A DNA stretch of 64,000 nt. Source: Lacinutrix mariniflava. Its GTDB lineage: Bacteria; Bacteroidota; Bacteroidia; Flavobacteriales; Flavobacteriaceae. The translations under genes and the position numbers were made by a program. Below the pieces are notes generated by a model. That model searched no databases. It was not told the DNA's origin and saw nothing but the letters and a program-made list of their open reading frames with translations. Numbering within the stretch: position 1 is the first letter of the stretch; each line of letters starts with the position of its first letter. The stretch covers positions 248,001 through 312,000 of the forward strand of contig NZ_LIQG01000020.1 in NCBI RefSeq assembly GCF_001418015.1, in the 5' to 3' direction. Below, in pieces: positions 9,695 to 17,664 of the stretch.

Positions 9695-9800
9695 ACACAC
9701 TCAGGATCTAGCTTAAAAACTTTCATTTTATAATTCAGAATAAAGCCAGTCGTTCTTATTATTGTTTTTACTTTTGTAAGGAATTAAAACGAACTCAAAG

Positions 9801-10844
9801 ATGTTGGATTATGTAGTAATTGGTGGAGCACAAGCAGGATTATCTATGGCTTATCATTTACAGAAGATGAATAAAAAGTTTGTAGTTATCGATGGCGAAA
9901 ACGAAATTGGTGCTTCATGGCTAAATAGGTGGGATTCTCTAAAACTATTTACACCCACCGAATACAATCATTTACCAGGTTTAAAGTTCGACGCACCAAA
10001 AGGACACTACCCAACTAAAGTTGAAGTTGCCAACTATTTTAAATCTTATGTAAAGGAATTTAATATTCCTGTGCAATTAAACACATTAATTACATCTGTT
10101 CGTAAAACTGAAAAAGGATTTCATATTACACATAAGGATGGAGAAATTAAAGCTAAAAACGTTGTTATAGCCACTGGTCCATTTCATATTCCATATACAC
10201 CACCTTGCCATACTAAAGTGTCGGAAAACACATTGCAAATGCATAGTAATTACTATAAAACTGCAGACCAATTACAAGAAGGAGATGCCTTAGTTGTTGG
10301 TGGAGGAGATTCTGGATATCAAATATTAAACGAGATTTCTAAAAACGAATCTAGAACGGTATATTTCTCTGGAGATACTACCGTAAGATCATTACCACAA
10401 CATATTTTAGGTAAAACATTGTGGTGGTGGTTTACATTGGTTGGTTTTTTAAGTTATAGTAAATACAGCTGGATTGGTAAGAAAATTAACTCCTCTACAC
10501 AGCCAGTAATTGGTACAGATGTAAAAGGGATTCTTGCCAGAAAAAATGTAATCGCCGTTGGAAGAACTAAAGATGCTTTAAATGATAAAGTTATTTTTGA
10601 AAACAAGAAAGTGTCTAGTATTAAAAATATTATTTGGGCTACAGGTTATCGTCCAAATTTTAAATGGATAGAAGGTTTAGAGTTAGATGCTAATAGCTAC
10701 CCAAAAAACCATAGAGGAGTAAGTAATATAAAAGGTTTATACTTTATTGGCCTGCCTTGGATGTATACTCGTGGATCTGCCACTTTAGGAGGTGTTTCTA
10801 AAGATGCTAGTTATTTAGCTAAGGTTATGAGTGGTGGGGAGTAA
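9801..10844 (+). CDS. NAD(P)/FAD-dependent flavin monooxygenase-like oxidoreductase (CzcO type)
   Basis: A 347-residue two-dinucleotide-fold flavoprotein. The FAD motif VVIGGAQAGLS is at the N-terminus, a second NADP-type motif VVGGGDSGYQI is near residues 165-175, and the IIWATGYRPNF motif typical of this group is near the C-terminus. Related proteins include flavin monooxygenases and the CzcO group. The substrate cannot be told from sequence. It is a single-gene unit; a possible relic of an old-yellow-enzyme gene lies just downstream on the other strand. Confidence 0.8.
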   Translation: MLDYVVIGGAQAGLSMAYHLQKMNKKFVVIDGENEIGASWLNRWDSLKLFTPTEYNHLPGLKFDAPKGHYPTKVEVANYFKSYVKEFNIPVQLNTLITSVRKTEKGFHITHKDGEIKAKNVVIATGPFHIPYTPPCHTKVSENTLQMHSNYYKTADQLQEGDALVVGGGDSGYQILNEISKNESRTVYFSGDTTVRSLPQHILGKTLWWWFTLVGFLSYSKYSWIGKKINSSTQPVIGTDVKGILARKNVIAVGRTKDALNDKVIFENKKVSSIKNIIWATGYRPNFKWIEGLELDANSYPKNHRGVSNIKGLYFIGLPWMYTRGSATLGGVSKDASYLAKVMSGGE

Positions 10845-10897
10845 TTTTAAAAATAAGCCGTTTAAACATAAAATAACGCGCTTAAAACTACTTGATA

Positions 10898-10933
10898 TTA
10901 ATCTAAAAACGAATAATCAGTATAACCTCTTCC
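10898..10933 (-). pseudogene. Possible C-terminal relic of an old yellow enzyme (NADH:flavin oxidoreductase)
   Basis: On the minus strand the last codons read GRGYTDYSFLD then stop, matching the typical end (GYTDYPFL) of OYE/NemA-type alkene reductases. The frame closes at a stop three codons upstream of the motif, so no intact gene exists. The match is short and inferred from memory of the family. Confidence 0.25.
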
Positions 10934-11056
10934 TTTTCATACACTAAATAAAATGTGTTTCTTGCCAATCTTATTCATTTTGACATGCAACACCATTTAT
11001 CAAATAAAAGAAACCTAATAACTTGGTTCTAATATACTTATATGAAATAATTGGGT

Positions 11057-11497
11057 TTAGTCTACTTTTCTATATTTCAGCAATTCTAAACCATTTTTAT
11101 TGTAAAGCGACAGTTTTAGATTTTCAATTTGATAAGAATGAATTAGTTTTAGATTTTCACCAATTTCTTTAGAAAAATTCATATTAGTACATACCACTTC
11201 TGTACTTATTAAAGATTTAAAAGATAACAATTTGGTATCTGCTTTTTCAATAACTCCTGAGAACGTATTGCAGCCATCATTTCCTATAATTTTATTGGTA
11301 TTGAGGTTCAGTTCTAAATATGGATGCTCGTTGTAATTATTAAGTATTATGGTTTCCTTGCTAACCGTTTCAAGCGCCCAAATATCGTGTAATCCTAACG
11401 TCTCTTTATTGACTAAAACATCACTTTCATGCAGTTTACATGAGAATATCAACATTACTAATAGTAACATTTGGAGGTTTACAACTGATTTTATCAT
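11057..11497 (-). CDS. META-domain lipoprotein (HslJ-like)
   Basis: A 146-residue protein with a signal peptide ending in lipobox LIFSC (Cys20). The motif IIGNDGCNTFSG followed by LLSFKSLISTEVVC is the hallmark of the META domain, found in HslJ and other envelope stress-related proteins. A single META domain fills the mature protein. The next gene downstream on the same strand neighbourhood is another small lipoprotein transcribed in the same direction from 11917. Its molecular function is unknown. Confidence 0.75.
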   Translation of the reverse strand: MIKSVVNLQMLLLVMLIFSCKLHESDVLVNKETLGLHDIWALETVSKETIILNNYNEHPYLELNLNTNKIIGNDGCNTFSGVIEKADTKLLSFKSLISTEVVCTNMNFSKEIGENLKLIHSYQIENLKLSLYNKNGLELLKYRKVD

Positions 11498-11554
11498 AGT
11501 ATTAATTCAACTTATTTTTAAATTATAATAAAAAGAAAATTGATATTACAATAA

Positions 11555-11917
11555 TTACTTTGGCTCTATAATCAAATATACCGATGTACTATCTCCCACA
11601 TTAAGCACTTCATGTTCGCTAATTTCAGTCTTAGACCAATTAACACCTGCAGCTACGACCACATCACGCGTTCCTTTAGCATCCGTAATTCGAAAAGTAC
11701 TTCCTGCGAGCGTATATCCAAAATGTGGTTTATGATAATGTTTCTGGTGCCCAACATTTGGAGGAAATGTACATTTTAGAATACGTTGTTTTTTTGTTTC
11801 ATTTAGCACTTCGCAAACCTTCTCTCCTTTCCAACCTGCTTCTAAAGGATCTGGAAGGTTTTGAGTTGACTTACACGAAACCATGAGTATTATTAAAAGG
11901 AATATTATTTTTTTCAT
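11555..11917 (-). CDS. Cupin-fold lipoprotein
   Basis: A 120-residue protein with lipobox LMVSC. The mature part has a small cupin-like barrel: PPNVGHQKHYHKPHFGYTLAG carries a His-rich first cupin motif able to bind a metal, followed by the second-motif region SEHEVLNVGDS. It sits just upstream of the META lipoprotein on the same strand with 57 bp between them, so the two may be one operon. The substrate is unknown. Confidence 0.65.
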   Translation of the reverse strand: MKKIIFLLIILMVSCKSTQNLPDPLEAGWKGEKVCEVLNETKKQRILKCTFPPNVGHQKHYHKPHFGYTLAGSTFRITDAKGTRDVVVAAGVNWSKTEISEHEVLNVGDSTSVYLIIEPK

Positions 11918-12071
11918 ATTATAAAGTGCTATGTCAAGATCAATGCGATTTTAAGTTTTATTACTGTCTTAAAATTAGATTAGAACTCCAACTCTTAACT
12001 TTGAAATGGCAAAAAAATATTATCATCATTTTTATTTTACCTTGTCTAAGATTATTTTTTAAACTCGTATT

Positions 12072-13076
12072 TTAATTCAAAATCCTAACCAGTAATTCTT
12101 TCAACAAATCTTTCTGTGGTACAGCATTTGAATTAACACCTTTACTTCTTACGTCAAATTCTCTAAGAACAGCTATAATACCACTCACTTTTCGCATTGG
12201 GAAATTACGTGCGGCATCTAGGTATTCGTTAACAAAATACGGATTCACACGTAAAGCAGATGCTACACTTCTTGGTGACTTATCAGTCATACCATGCAGC
12301 TGTAATAGTTGTGAAAAGAAATTAAATAATAACGAAACTGTTACTACCATTGGATTATCTTTCGGGTTGTCTCCAAAATAATTTACAATCTTAAAAGCTT
12401 TTGCATCACTACGCGAACCAATAGCTTTTCGCAATTCGAAATTATTATAATCTTTACTAATACCTATATTCTCTTCAATATGAGATGGAGAAATCTCAGT
12501 GCCTTGAGGCAAAACAATCTGAAGCTTTTCTAATTCATTATTAATTTTACTTAAATCTGTACCTAAAAACTCCACTAGCATTTGAGATGCTTTTGGTGCA
12601 ATTTTGTAACCTTTGGTAGATAATGTTCTACGAATCCAATCTGGCACTTGATTATCGTACAGTCTTTTACTCTCGAAAACAACACCAACTTTTTTTATTG
12701 TTTTATAAACAGCTTTACGCTTATCTACACTTTTATATTTATAACAAATAACCAAGACTGTAGAAGGCTGTGGGTTTTTAGCGTAATCTGACAATTTATC
12801 AATAGTACGCGATAAATCTTGAGCTTCTTTTACAATAACTACTTGCTTATCTGCCATCATTGGAAAACGCTTTGCATTACCAACAATGTCTTCTACAGTA
12901 ACATCGCGACCATATAAAACCATCTGGTTAAAACCTTTCTCTTCTTCAGCGAGCACATTGTCTTGAATAAAATCTGATATTTTATCAATGTAATATGCCT
13001 CTTCTCCCATTAGTAAATAAATAGGTGCAAGATTCTTATTCCTTATGTCTGTTACAATTTTTTTGACTTCGTCCAA
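12072..13076 (-). CDS. holA: DNA polymerase III subunit delta
   Basis: A 334-residue protein of typical HolA length. The N-terminal PIYLLMGEEAYYIDKI, the central LSKINNELEKL and the C-terminal helical domain with SLLFNFFSQLLQLHGM match the clamp-loader delta subunit, which opens the beta sliding clamp. It is divergent from the HsdR-N nuclease gene across 118 bp. I see no deviation from the family. Confidence 0.92.
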   Translation of the reverse strand: MDEVKKIVTDIRNKNLAPIYLLMGEEAYYIDKISDFIQDNVLAEEEKGFNQMVLYGRDVTVEDIVGNAKRFPMMADKQVVIVKEAQDLSRTIDKLSDYAKNPQPSTVLVICYKYKSVDKRKAVYKTIKKVGVVFESKRLYDNQVPDWIRRTLSTKGYKIAPKASQMLVEFLGTDLSKINNELEKLQIVLPQGTEISPSHIEENIGISKDYNNFELRKAIGSRSDAKAFKIVNYFGDNPKDNPMVVTVSLLFNFFSQLLQLHGMTDKSPRSVASALRVNPYFVNEYLDAARNFPMRKVSGIIAVLREFDVRSKGVNSNAVPQKDLLKELLVRILN

Positions 13077-13143
13077 AGTAATGTGAATTCCAAATTAAAT
13101 AATTTCAAATTCCAAAATTGAACGAATAAATTACGCTTGTTAT

Positions 13144-13173
13144 TTGGTTTTTGATTGTTGAAGCTTAACTTTG
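13144..13173 (+). promoter_or_regulatory. Bacteroidota-type promoter for the HsdR-N gene
   Basis: TTG at 13144-13146, a 19-nt spacer and TAACTTTG at 13166-13173 match the -33/-7 consensus closely. The ATG at 13195 lies about 15 nt after the expected start of transcription. Confidence 0.65.
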
Positions 13174-13194
13174 AAAAAACTATAAATTGCTTTG

Positions 13195-13638
13195 ATGCAA
13201 GTACTCAATTTTCCAAAGTTTACCTTTCGTTTCAAAAATAGCGAAAATAAAGTATCTATATTCGATGCTATTCGTAAAAAGTTTGTGATTTTACAACCCG
13301 AAGAATGGGTTCGCCAGCATTGTGTGCAGTATTTAATAGATGTTAAAGGCTACCCTATATCTCTTATAAACGTAGAAAAAGAACTTAAAGTCAACGATTT
13401 AAAGAAACGCTACGATATTGTCATTTTTAATCCAAATGGCAGTATTCATCTTATTGTAGAGTGTAAAGCACCTAAAATAAAAATCAAACAAGATACTTTC
13501 GATCAAGTTGCACGATATAATCTAGCACTAAACGCAACATATCTTATGGTGACTAATGGATTAAATCATTATTATTGTATTATGGATTTTGATGTTGAGA
13601 AGTATCATTTTCTAGAAGATATTCCAGATTATAATTAA
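13195..13638 (+). CDS. Stand-alone type I restriction HsdR N-terminal-domain nuclease
   Basis: A 147-residue protein made only of the PD-(D/E)XK nuclease domain seen at the N-terminus of HsdR. The catalytic pattern is visible as RYDIVIF (Asp) and VECKAPKI (Glu-x-Lys). The start is set at the ATG at 13195; a TTG one codon earlier (13192) is possible but unnecessary. No helicase, HsdM or HsdS is present, so it is not a restriction system. Flavobacteria commonly have this gene next to holA, which suggests a housekeeping role of unknown nature. Confidence 0.85.
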   Translation: MQVLNFPKFTFRFKNSENKVSIFDAIRKKFVILQPEEWVRQHCVQYLIDVKGYPISLINVEKELKVNDLKKRYDIVIFNPNGSIHLIVECKAPKIKIKQDTFDQVARYNLALNATYLMVTNGLNHYYCIMDFDVEKYHFLEDIPDYN

Positions 13639-13693
13639 TAATTTCGATACTCACTCTTAGAATTAGAATAACAAAAAGTAAATAAATTATAAA

Positions 13694-14683
13694 TTGAAAA
13701 TAGCAGTAGTTATACTTAATTGGAACGGAAAAGCACTTTTACAAAAGTTCTTACCTTCTATTGTTGCACATTCTCAAGACGCGACTATTTATGTTGCAGA
13801 TAATGCGTCTACAGATGATTCTATTCGTTTTATTGAAAATAATTATCCTCGAATAAAGATTATAAAAAACCAAGAAAACGGTGGTTATGCCAAAGGTTAT
13901 AATGATGCTTTAAAACATTTAGAGGAAGATATTTTCTGTTTAGTTAATAGCGATATCGAAGTAACACAAAACTGGTTACCTCCTATTATAAATACTTTTA
14001 AATCCGAAGAAAATACAGCTATTATTCAACCTAAAATATTAGACTTCAAACTCAAAACTCATTTTGAATATGCTGGAGCGGCAGGTGGCTTTATAGATAA
14101 ATTTGGATATCCTTTTTGTCGCGGTCGCATTTTCGATACTATAGAAAAAGACAATGGACAGTATAATAGTAACTCTGAAATATTTTGGGCTTCTGGTGCT
14201 TGCTTTTTTATTAGAAAAGACGTTTTTAATACTTTAAATGGTTTCGACGAATCGTTTTTTGCACACATGGAAGAAATAGATTTATGCTGGAGGGCTTTTA
14301 ATTTAGGCTACACGTCTAAATATGTTTCACAGTCGACAGTGTATCATGTTGGAGGTGCAACTCTAAGCGCTACGAATCCTAAAAAAACATATCTCAATTT
14401 TAGAAATAGTCTTGCCACATTAACAAAAAATGGTTCAGGTAATATTTTTGTTCTACTCCTTACACGATTAACCTTAGATGGCATAGCAGCTTTAAAATTT
14501 TTAATCGCATTTAAATTCACTCACATTTTAGCTATTCTCAGAGCTCATTTAAGCTTTTATAATAGCTTGCCCAAGCTATTAAAACAACGAAAAGCTCTTG
14601 ATAAAAAAACTGAATATTACAAAACAAAATCCGTTGTATGGTCTTATTTCGCTAGTCAAAAGAAACACTTCTCCGATTTATAG
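13694..14683 (+). CDS. Family 2 glycosyltransferase (rhamnosyltransferase-like)
   Basis: A 329-residue GT-A fold enzyme. The N-terminal VVILNWNG and YVADNASTDDS segments bind the nucleotide sugar, VNSDIEV is the DXD-like metal site, and MEEIDLCWR holds the likely catalytic base. A C-terminal hydrophobic patch (ILALLRAHL-like) may associate with the membrane. The start codon is TTG (13694), chosen because the family begins right at the KIAVVILNWNG strand and no ATG lies nearby. Likely role: cell-surface polysaccharide synthesis. It runs into the OmpA lipoprotein gene on the same strand. Confidence 0.85.
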   Translation: MKIAVVILNWNGKALLQKFLPSIVAHSQDATIYVADNASTDDSIRFIENNYPRIKIIKNQENGGYAKGYNDALKHLEEDIFCLVNSDIEVTQNWLPPIINTFKSEENTAIIQPKILDFKLKTHFEYAGAAGGFIDKFGYPFCRGRIFDTIEKDNGQYNSNSEIFWASGACFFIRKDVFNTLNGFDESFFAHMEEIDLCWRAFNLGYTSKYVSQSTVYHVGGATLSATNPKKTYLNFRNSLATLTKNGSGNIFVLLLTRLTLDGIAALKFLIAFKFTHILAILRAHLSFYNSLPKLLKQRKALDKKTEYYKTKSVVWSYFASQKKHFSDL

Positions 14684-14734
14684 TTCATTTAGCAAAAGTT
14701 TTGTTAATACTTCTTTTAACATACTAAAATTAGC

Positions 14735-14742
14735 TACTTTTG
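14735..14742 (+). promoter_or_regulatory. -7 element upstream of the OmpA-family gene
   Basis: TACTTTTG fits TAnnTTTG and lies 36 nt before the ATG at 14779. No clear TTG sits at the proper distance upstream, so the promoter is incomplete by consensus. Confidence 0.45.
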
Positions 14743-14778
14743 AAGTGTTAAAATTTAATTTTATACTTAATAAGAATT

Positions 14779-15639
14779 ATGAAAAAACTAATGATATTTA
14801 GTGCAGTAGCACTATTAACTTTAAGTTCTTGTGTCTCTAAAAAAGACTTTATGGCACTTGAAACAAAGCAAAAAGAAACTCAAGACCTTTTAAATACAGC
14901 AACTGTTAAACTAAATAGCTGTTTAGCAGACGAGGCAGCCTCAGCAGCACGTATTAAAGAACTTCGTGAGCGTTTATCAGACATGAAGTCTAACAACTTA
15001 GCATTGATTGAAAGTACTAAAGACATGACGGTTTTAACAACACAAGGTGCTAAAAACGTTGAAAAATCTTTAGAAAGCTTAAAAGAAAAAGATTTACGTA
15101 TTACAAGATTACAAGATGCGTTAACTAAAAAGGATAGTGTAACGTTAGCTTTAGTAACTAGCTTAAAGAAAGAAGTTGGTTTAAATGACGAAGACATTGA
15201 AATTAATGTTGAAAAAAGCGTTGTTTTCATCTCTTTATCAGACAAATTATTATTTAAAACAGGAAGCTACAACATTAGCGACAGAGCAAATACTATTCTT
15301 GGAAAAGTAGCTACTGTAATTAATGGTAAGCCAAATTTTGAAGCAATGGTAGAAGGCCATACAGATAATGTACCTTATAACAGAGGTGGTGTTTTATTAG
15401 ACAACTGGGATTTAAGTGTAAAACGTAGTACTTCTATTGTAAGAGCTTTACAAGAGTTAGGCGTTAAACCAGAACAATTGATTGCTGCAGGTCGTGGAGA
15501 TCATTTACCTTTAGTAGCTAACGACTCTCCTACAAATAGAGCAATAAACAGAAGAACTAAAATATATATTCTTCCAAAAATCGATCAGTTCTATGAAATG
15601 ATTGAAACGGAAATGAAAAGCTTATCTCAAGAGAACTAA
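14779..15639 (+). CDS. OmpA-family peptidoglycan-binding lipoprotein
   Basis: A 286-residue lipoprotein with lipobox LTLSSC (Cys18). Residues ~25-120 form a helical, probably coiled-coil region. The C-terminal OmpA/MotB domain (about 140-265) has the peptidoglycan-binding core VEGHTDNVPY, the DLSVKRSTSIV segment and NRAINRRTKI. It probably anchors the outer membrane to the cell wall. An intrinsic terminator follows immediately. Confidence 0.9.
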   Translation: MKKLMIFSAVALLTLSSCVSKKDFMALETKQKETQDLLNTATVKLNSCLADEAASAARIKELRERLSDMKSNNLALIESTKDMTVLTTQGAKNVEKSLESLKEKDLRITRLQDALTKKDSVTLALVTSLKKEVGLNDEDIEINVEKSVVFISLSDKLLFKTGSYNISDRANTILGKVATVINGKPNFEAMVEGHTDNVPYNRGGVLLDNWDLSVKRSTSIVRALQELGVKPEQLIAAGRGDHLPLVANDSPTNRAINRRTKIYILPKIDQFYEMIETEMKSLSQEN

Positions 15640-15661
15640 ATCTCTTTAGTAGTTATAAAAC

Positions 15662-15690
15662 AAAAGCCCAATCGTAAGATTGGGCTTTTT
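15662..15690 (+). terminator. Intrinsic terminator after the OmpA-family gene
   Basis: A 12-bp stem with arms AAAAGCCCAATC and GATTGGGCTTTT closes a GTAA loop at 15674-15677 and runs into a T tract. Confidence 0.9.
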
Positions 15691-15706
15691 CTTTTTTATA
15701 ATATAT

Positions 15707-16062
15707 TTAATTATATGTCCAAACGGCAAGTTCGTTACCTGATGGGTCTAAAAATTGAAATCGACTGCCTCCAGGAAACATAAAAATATCTACTTTAATT
15801 TTTCCTCCAGCATCAATAACATTTTGTTTTGCTTCTATTAAATTATCATGATAAAGCACAACTAATGCGCCATTAACAATAGCCTCTTCCGTTTTTTCGA
15901 AACCTCCTTCTATCCCTGATTCATTTTTTGAGAATGAAGTGTAGTGCTCTCCGTAATCTGTGAATTTCCATCCAAAAACTTAATATAAAATGCTTTAGTA
16001 GCTTTAATATTATTTGTTTTAAACTCTATGTAATTTACAGTATTATTTATGGGTTTCTTCAT
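15707..16062 (-). pseudogene. Frameshifted glyoxalase/VOC-family gene
   Basis: The minus-strand frame from ATG 16062 gives a glyoxalase-fold start (VNYIEFKTNNIKATKAFY) but hits a stop after about 50 codons. Shifting by one base restores the rest of the family: a GWKFTDYGEHYTSFSKN segment, a central GGFEKTEEAI, and the C-terminal FQFLDPSGNELAVW to the stop at 15707. The joint is at AAGTTTTTGGATGG, where one extra base (AAGGTTTTT...) would give the expected KVFGW. The 356-nt length equals 119 codons minus one base. It starts 1 bp after the YciO gene stop, so it was the second gene of that operon. It is either a recent pseudogene or a sequencing error. Confidence 0.8.
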
Positions 16063-16063
16063 C

Positions 16064-16684
16064 TTATAAAATTTCCAAACTCCCTTTGCCTTCTCTTATA
16101 ACTAAAGGTTCTCCATCTGATAAATCTATTATTGTAGAACCTTCATTCCCACCGTATCCTCCATCTATAACTAAGTCGACTAGCTTGTCCCATTTTTCCA
16201 GAATTAATTCTGGATCTGTAGTATATTCAAGAACTTCATCTTCATCACGAATAGATGTAGAAACTAATGGATTTCCAAGAGCTTTTACTATTTCAAGCGT
16301 AATATTGTTATTAGGAATACGAATACCTACTTCTTTTTTCTTTTTAAAAACAGAAGGCAAAGACTTAGAACCTGGTAATATAAAAGTATATGGACCAGGT
16401 AATGCGCGTTTCAAAATTTTAAATGTAGAAGTCTCTATTTGTTTTACATGGTCGCTTAAATTGCTTAAGTCATGGCAAATAAAAGACAGTTTAGCCTTTT
16501 CAAGTTTAACACCTTTAATTCTTGCAATACGCTCTAAAGCTTTATTATTGGTAATATCGCAGCCTAAAGCATATACAGTATCCGTAGGGAAAATTATTAA
16601 TCCTCCACGCTTTAAAACATCTATAACCTTTCTAATCTCCTTAGGATTAGGGTTATCTTCGTAAATTCTAATAAAGTCAGCCAT
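16064..16684 (-). CDS. Sua5/YciO/YrdC-family protein, YciO type
   Basis: A 206-residue YrdC-fold protein beginning with a GGLIIFPTDTVYALGCD segment. The family includes L-threonylcarbamoyladenylate synthases that make the t6A precursor for tRNA. The LSFICHDLSNLSDHV segment and the absence of the classic KRP motif place it with YciO-type proteins, whose activity is weaker or differs from TsaC/Sua5. Another true TsaC may exist elsewhere in the genome. It is followed after 1 bp by the broken VOC gene and is divergent from the esterase lipoprotein. Confidence 0.82.
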   Translation of the reverse strand: MADFIRIYEDNPNPKEIRKVIDVLKRGGLIIFPTDTVYALGCDITNNKALERIARIKGVKLEKAKLSFICHDLSNLSDHVKQIETSTFKILKRALPGPYTFILPGSKSLPSVFKKKKEVGIRIPNNNITLEIVKALGNPLVSTSIRDEDEVLEYTTDPELILEKWDKLVDLVIDGGYGGNEGSTIIDLSDGEPLVIREGKGSLEIL

Positions 16685-16732
16685 AATAAGTATCTTTAAC
16701 TATCGTTTACTAAAGTAAATACTAATTTGTTT

Positions 16733-17602
16733 ATGAAAAAAATATCTGTTCATTATTTATTTGCTTTATCACTATTAATTTTTACTTTTTCATGTTCTGA
16801 AGATTCTGAAACCTCTACAGAGCCTCAAAACACAGATACTACAATTGAAGCTACCCAAATATTAAATGTAGCTTATGGAAATGATAGCGAACAAGTTTAC
16901 GATATCTATCTACCAGAAAACAGAGACGAGAACACTAAAATACTTATTCTTGTTCATGGTGGAGGTTGGACATCTGGTGATAAAACAGATATGAATCCTT
17001 ACAAAATAATTGCTCAAGAGGACATACCAGAATACGCCATTGTTAATATTAATTATCGCTTAGCATCTCAAGGTGTTTCTCCTTTTCCAATGCAACTTAA
17101 CGACATAACTTCGGTAATAAATCATTTAAAAACAAACCAAAGTGAGTATATTATTTCTCAAGATTATGGTTTTGTTGGCGTTAGTGCTGGTGCACATTTA
17201 GCCATGTTATGGAGTTATAGTTACGATACCGAACATGATGTAAATATGGTTGCAAGTATTGTTGGACCAACAAACTTAGCTGATGCTGCTTACAATGATA
17301 ATCCTGCTTTTCAAATAGATTTGATTATGCAATACTTTGGAGAAACACCATCTCTAGCATTTTTAGAAACTTACAGTCCATTGCACCAAGTAATAACAAC
17401 TTCTCCTCCAACCATTTTATTTTATGGCGGATTAGATCCATTAATTCCAAATTCTCAAGGTATCACTATGGATGCCAAGTTAACCGAATTAGATATAACA
17501 CACGATTTCACTTTCTATCCAAATGAAGGACATGGTTGGGTTGGTGCTAATTTATTTGACACTTGGACAAAGCTTAAGTTGTTTATAATAACAAACCATT
17601 AG
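16733..17602 (+). CDS. Lipoprotein esterase, alpha/beta hydrolase (carboxylesterase/HSL-like)
   Basis: From ATG 16733 the protein is 289 residues; a TTG two codons upstream is less likely. The lipobox is FTFSC with acidic residues after the Cys (SEDSE), which in flavobacteria favours outer-surface display. The oxyanion motif HGGGW is at residues 75-79 and the nucleophile Ser151 is in GVSAGAH. GGLDPLIP carries the acid and NEGHGW the His. The closest groups act on short-chain or acetylated sugar esters; the substrate is not known. A strong terminator follows. Confidence 0.82.
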   Translation: MKKISVHYLFALSLLIFTFSCSEDSETSTEPQNTDTTIEATQILNVAYGNDSEQVYDIYLPENRDENTKILILVHGGGWTSGDKTDMNPYKIIAQEDIPEYAIVNINYRLASQGVSPFPMQLNDITSVINHLKTNQSEYIISQDYGFVGVSAGAHLAMLWSYSYDTEHDVNMVASIVGPTNLADAAYNDNPAFQIDLIMQYFGETPSLAFLETYSPLHQVITTSPPTILFYGGLDPLIPNSQGITMDAKLTELDITHDFTFYPNEGHGWVGANLFDTWTKLKLFIITNH

Positions 17603-17603
17603 A

Positions 17604-17640
17604 AATAACAAAAGAGGCTTAAAAAGCCTCTTTTGTTATT
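17604..17640. terminator. Strong bidirectional terminator
   Basis: A perfect 17-bp stem (17604-17620 with 17624-17640) and a 3-nt loop, A-rich on one side and T-rich on the other, separate the convergent esterase and helicase genes. Confidence 0.9.
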
Positions 17641-17664
17641 AAAAACATATATTATAATAGTCTT

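Noticed and set aside
14598-14801. 67-codon plus-strand frame overlapping the glycosyltransferase end
   Set aside because: It overlaps two well-supported genes and lacks a domain.
16086-16664. 192-codon plus-strand frame
   Set aside because: Antisense to the YciO gene, which has a full family signature.
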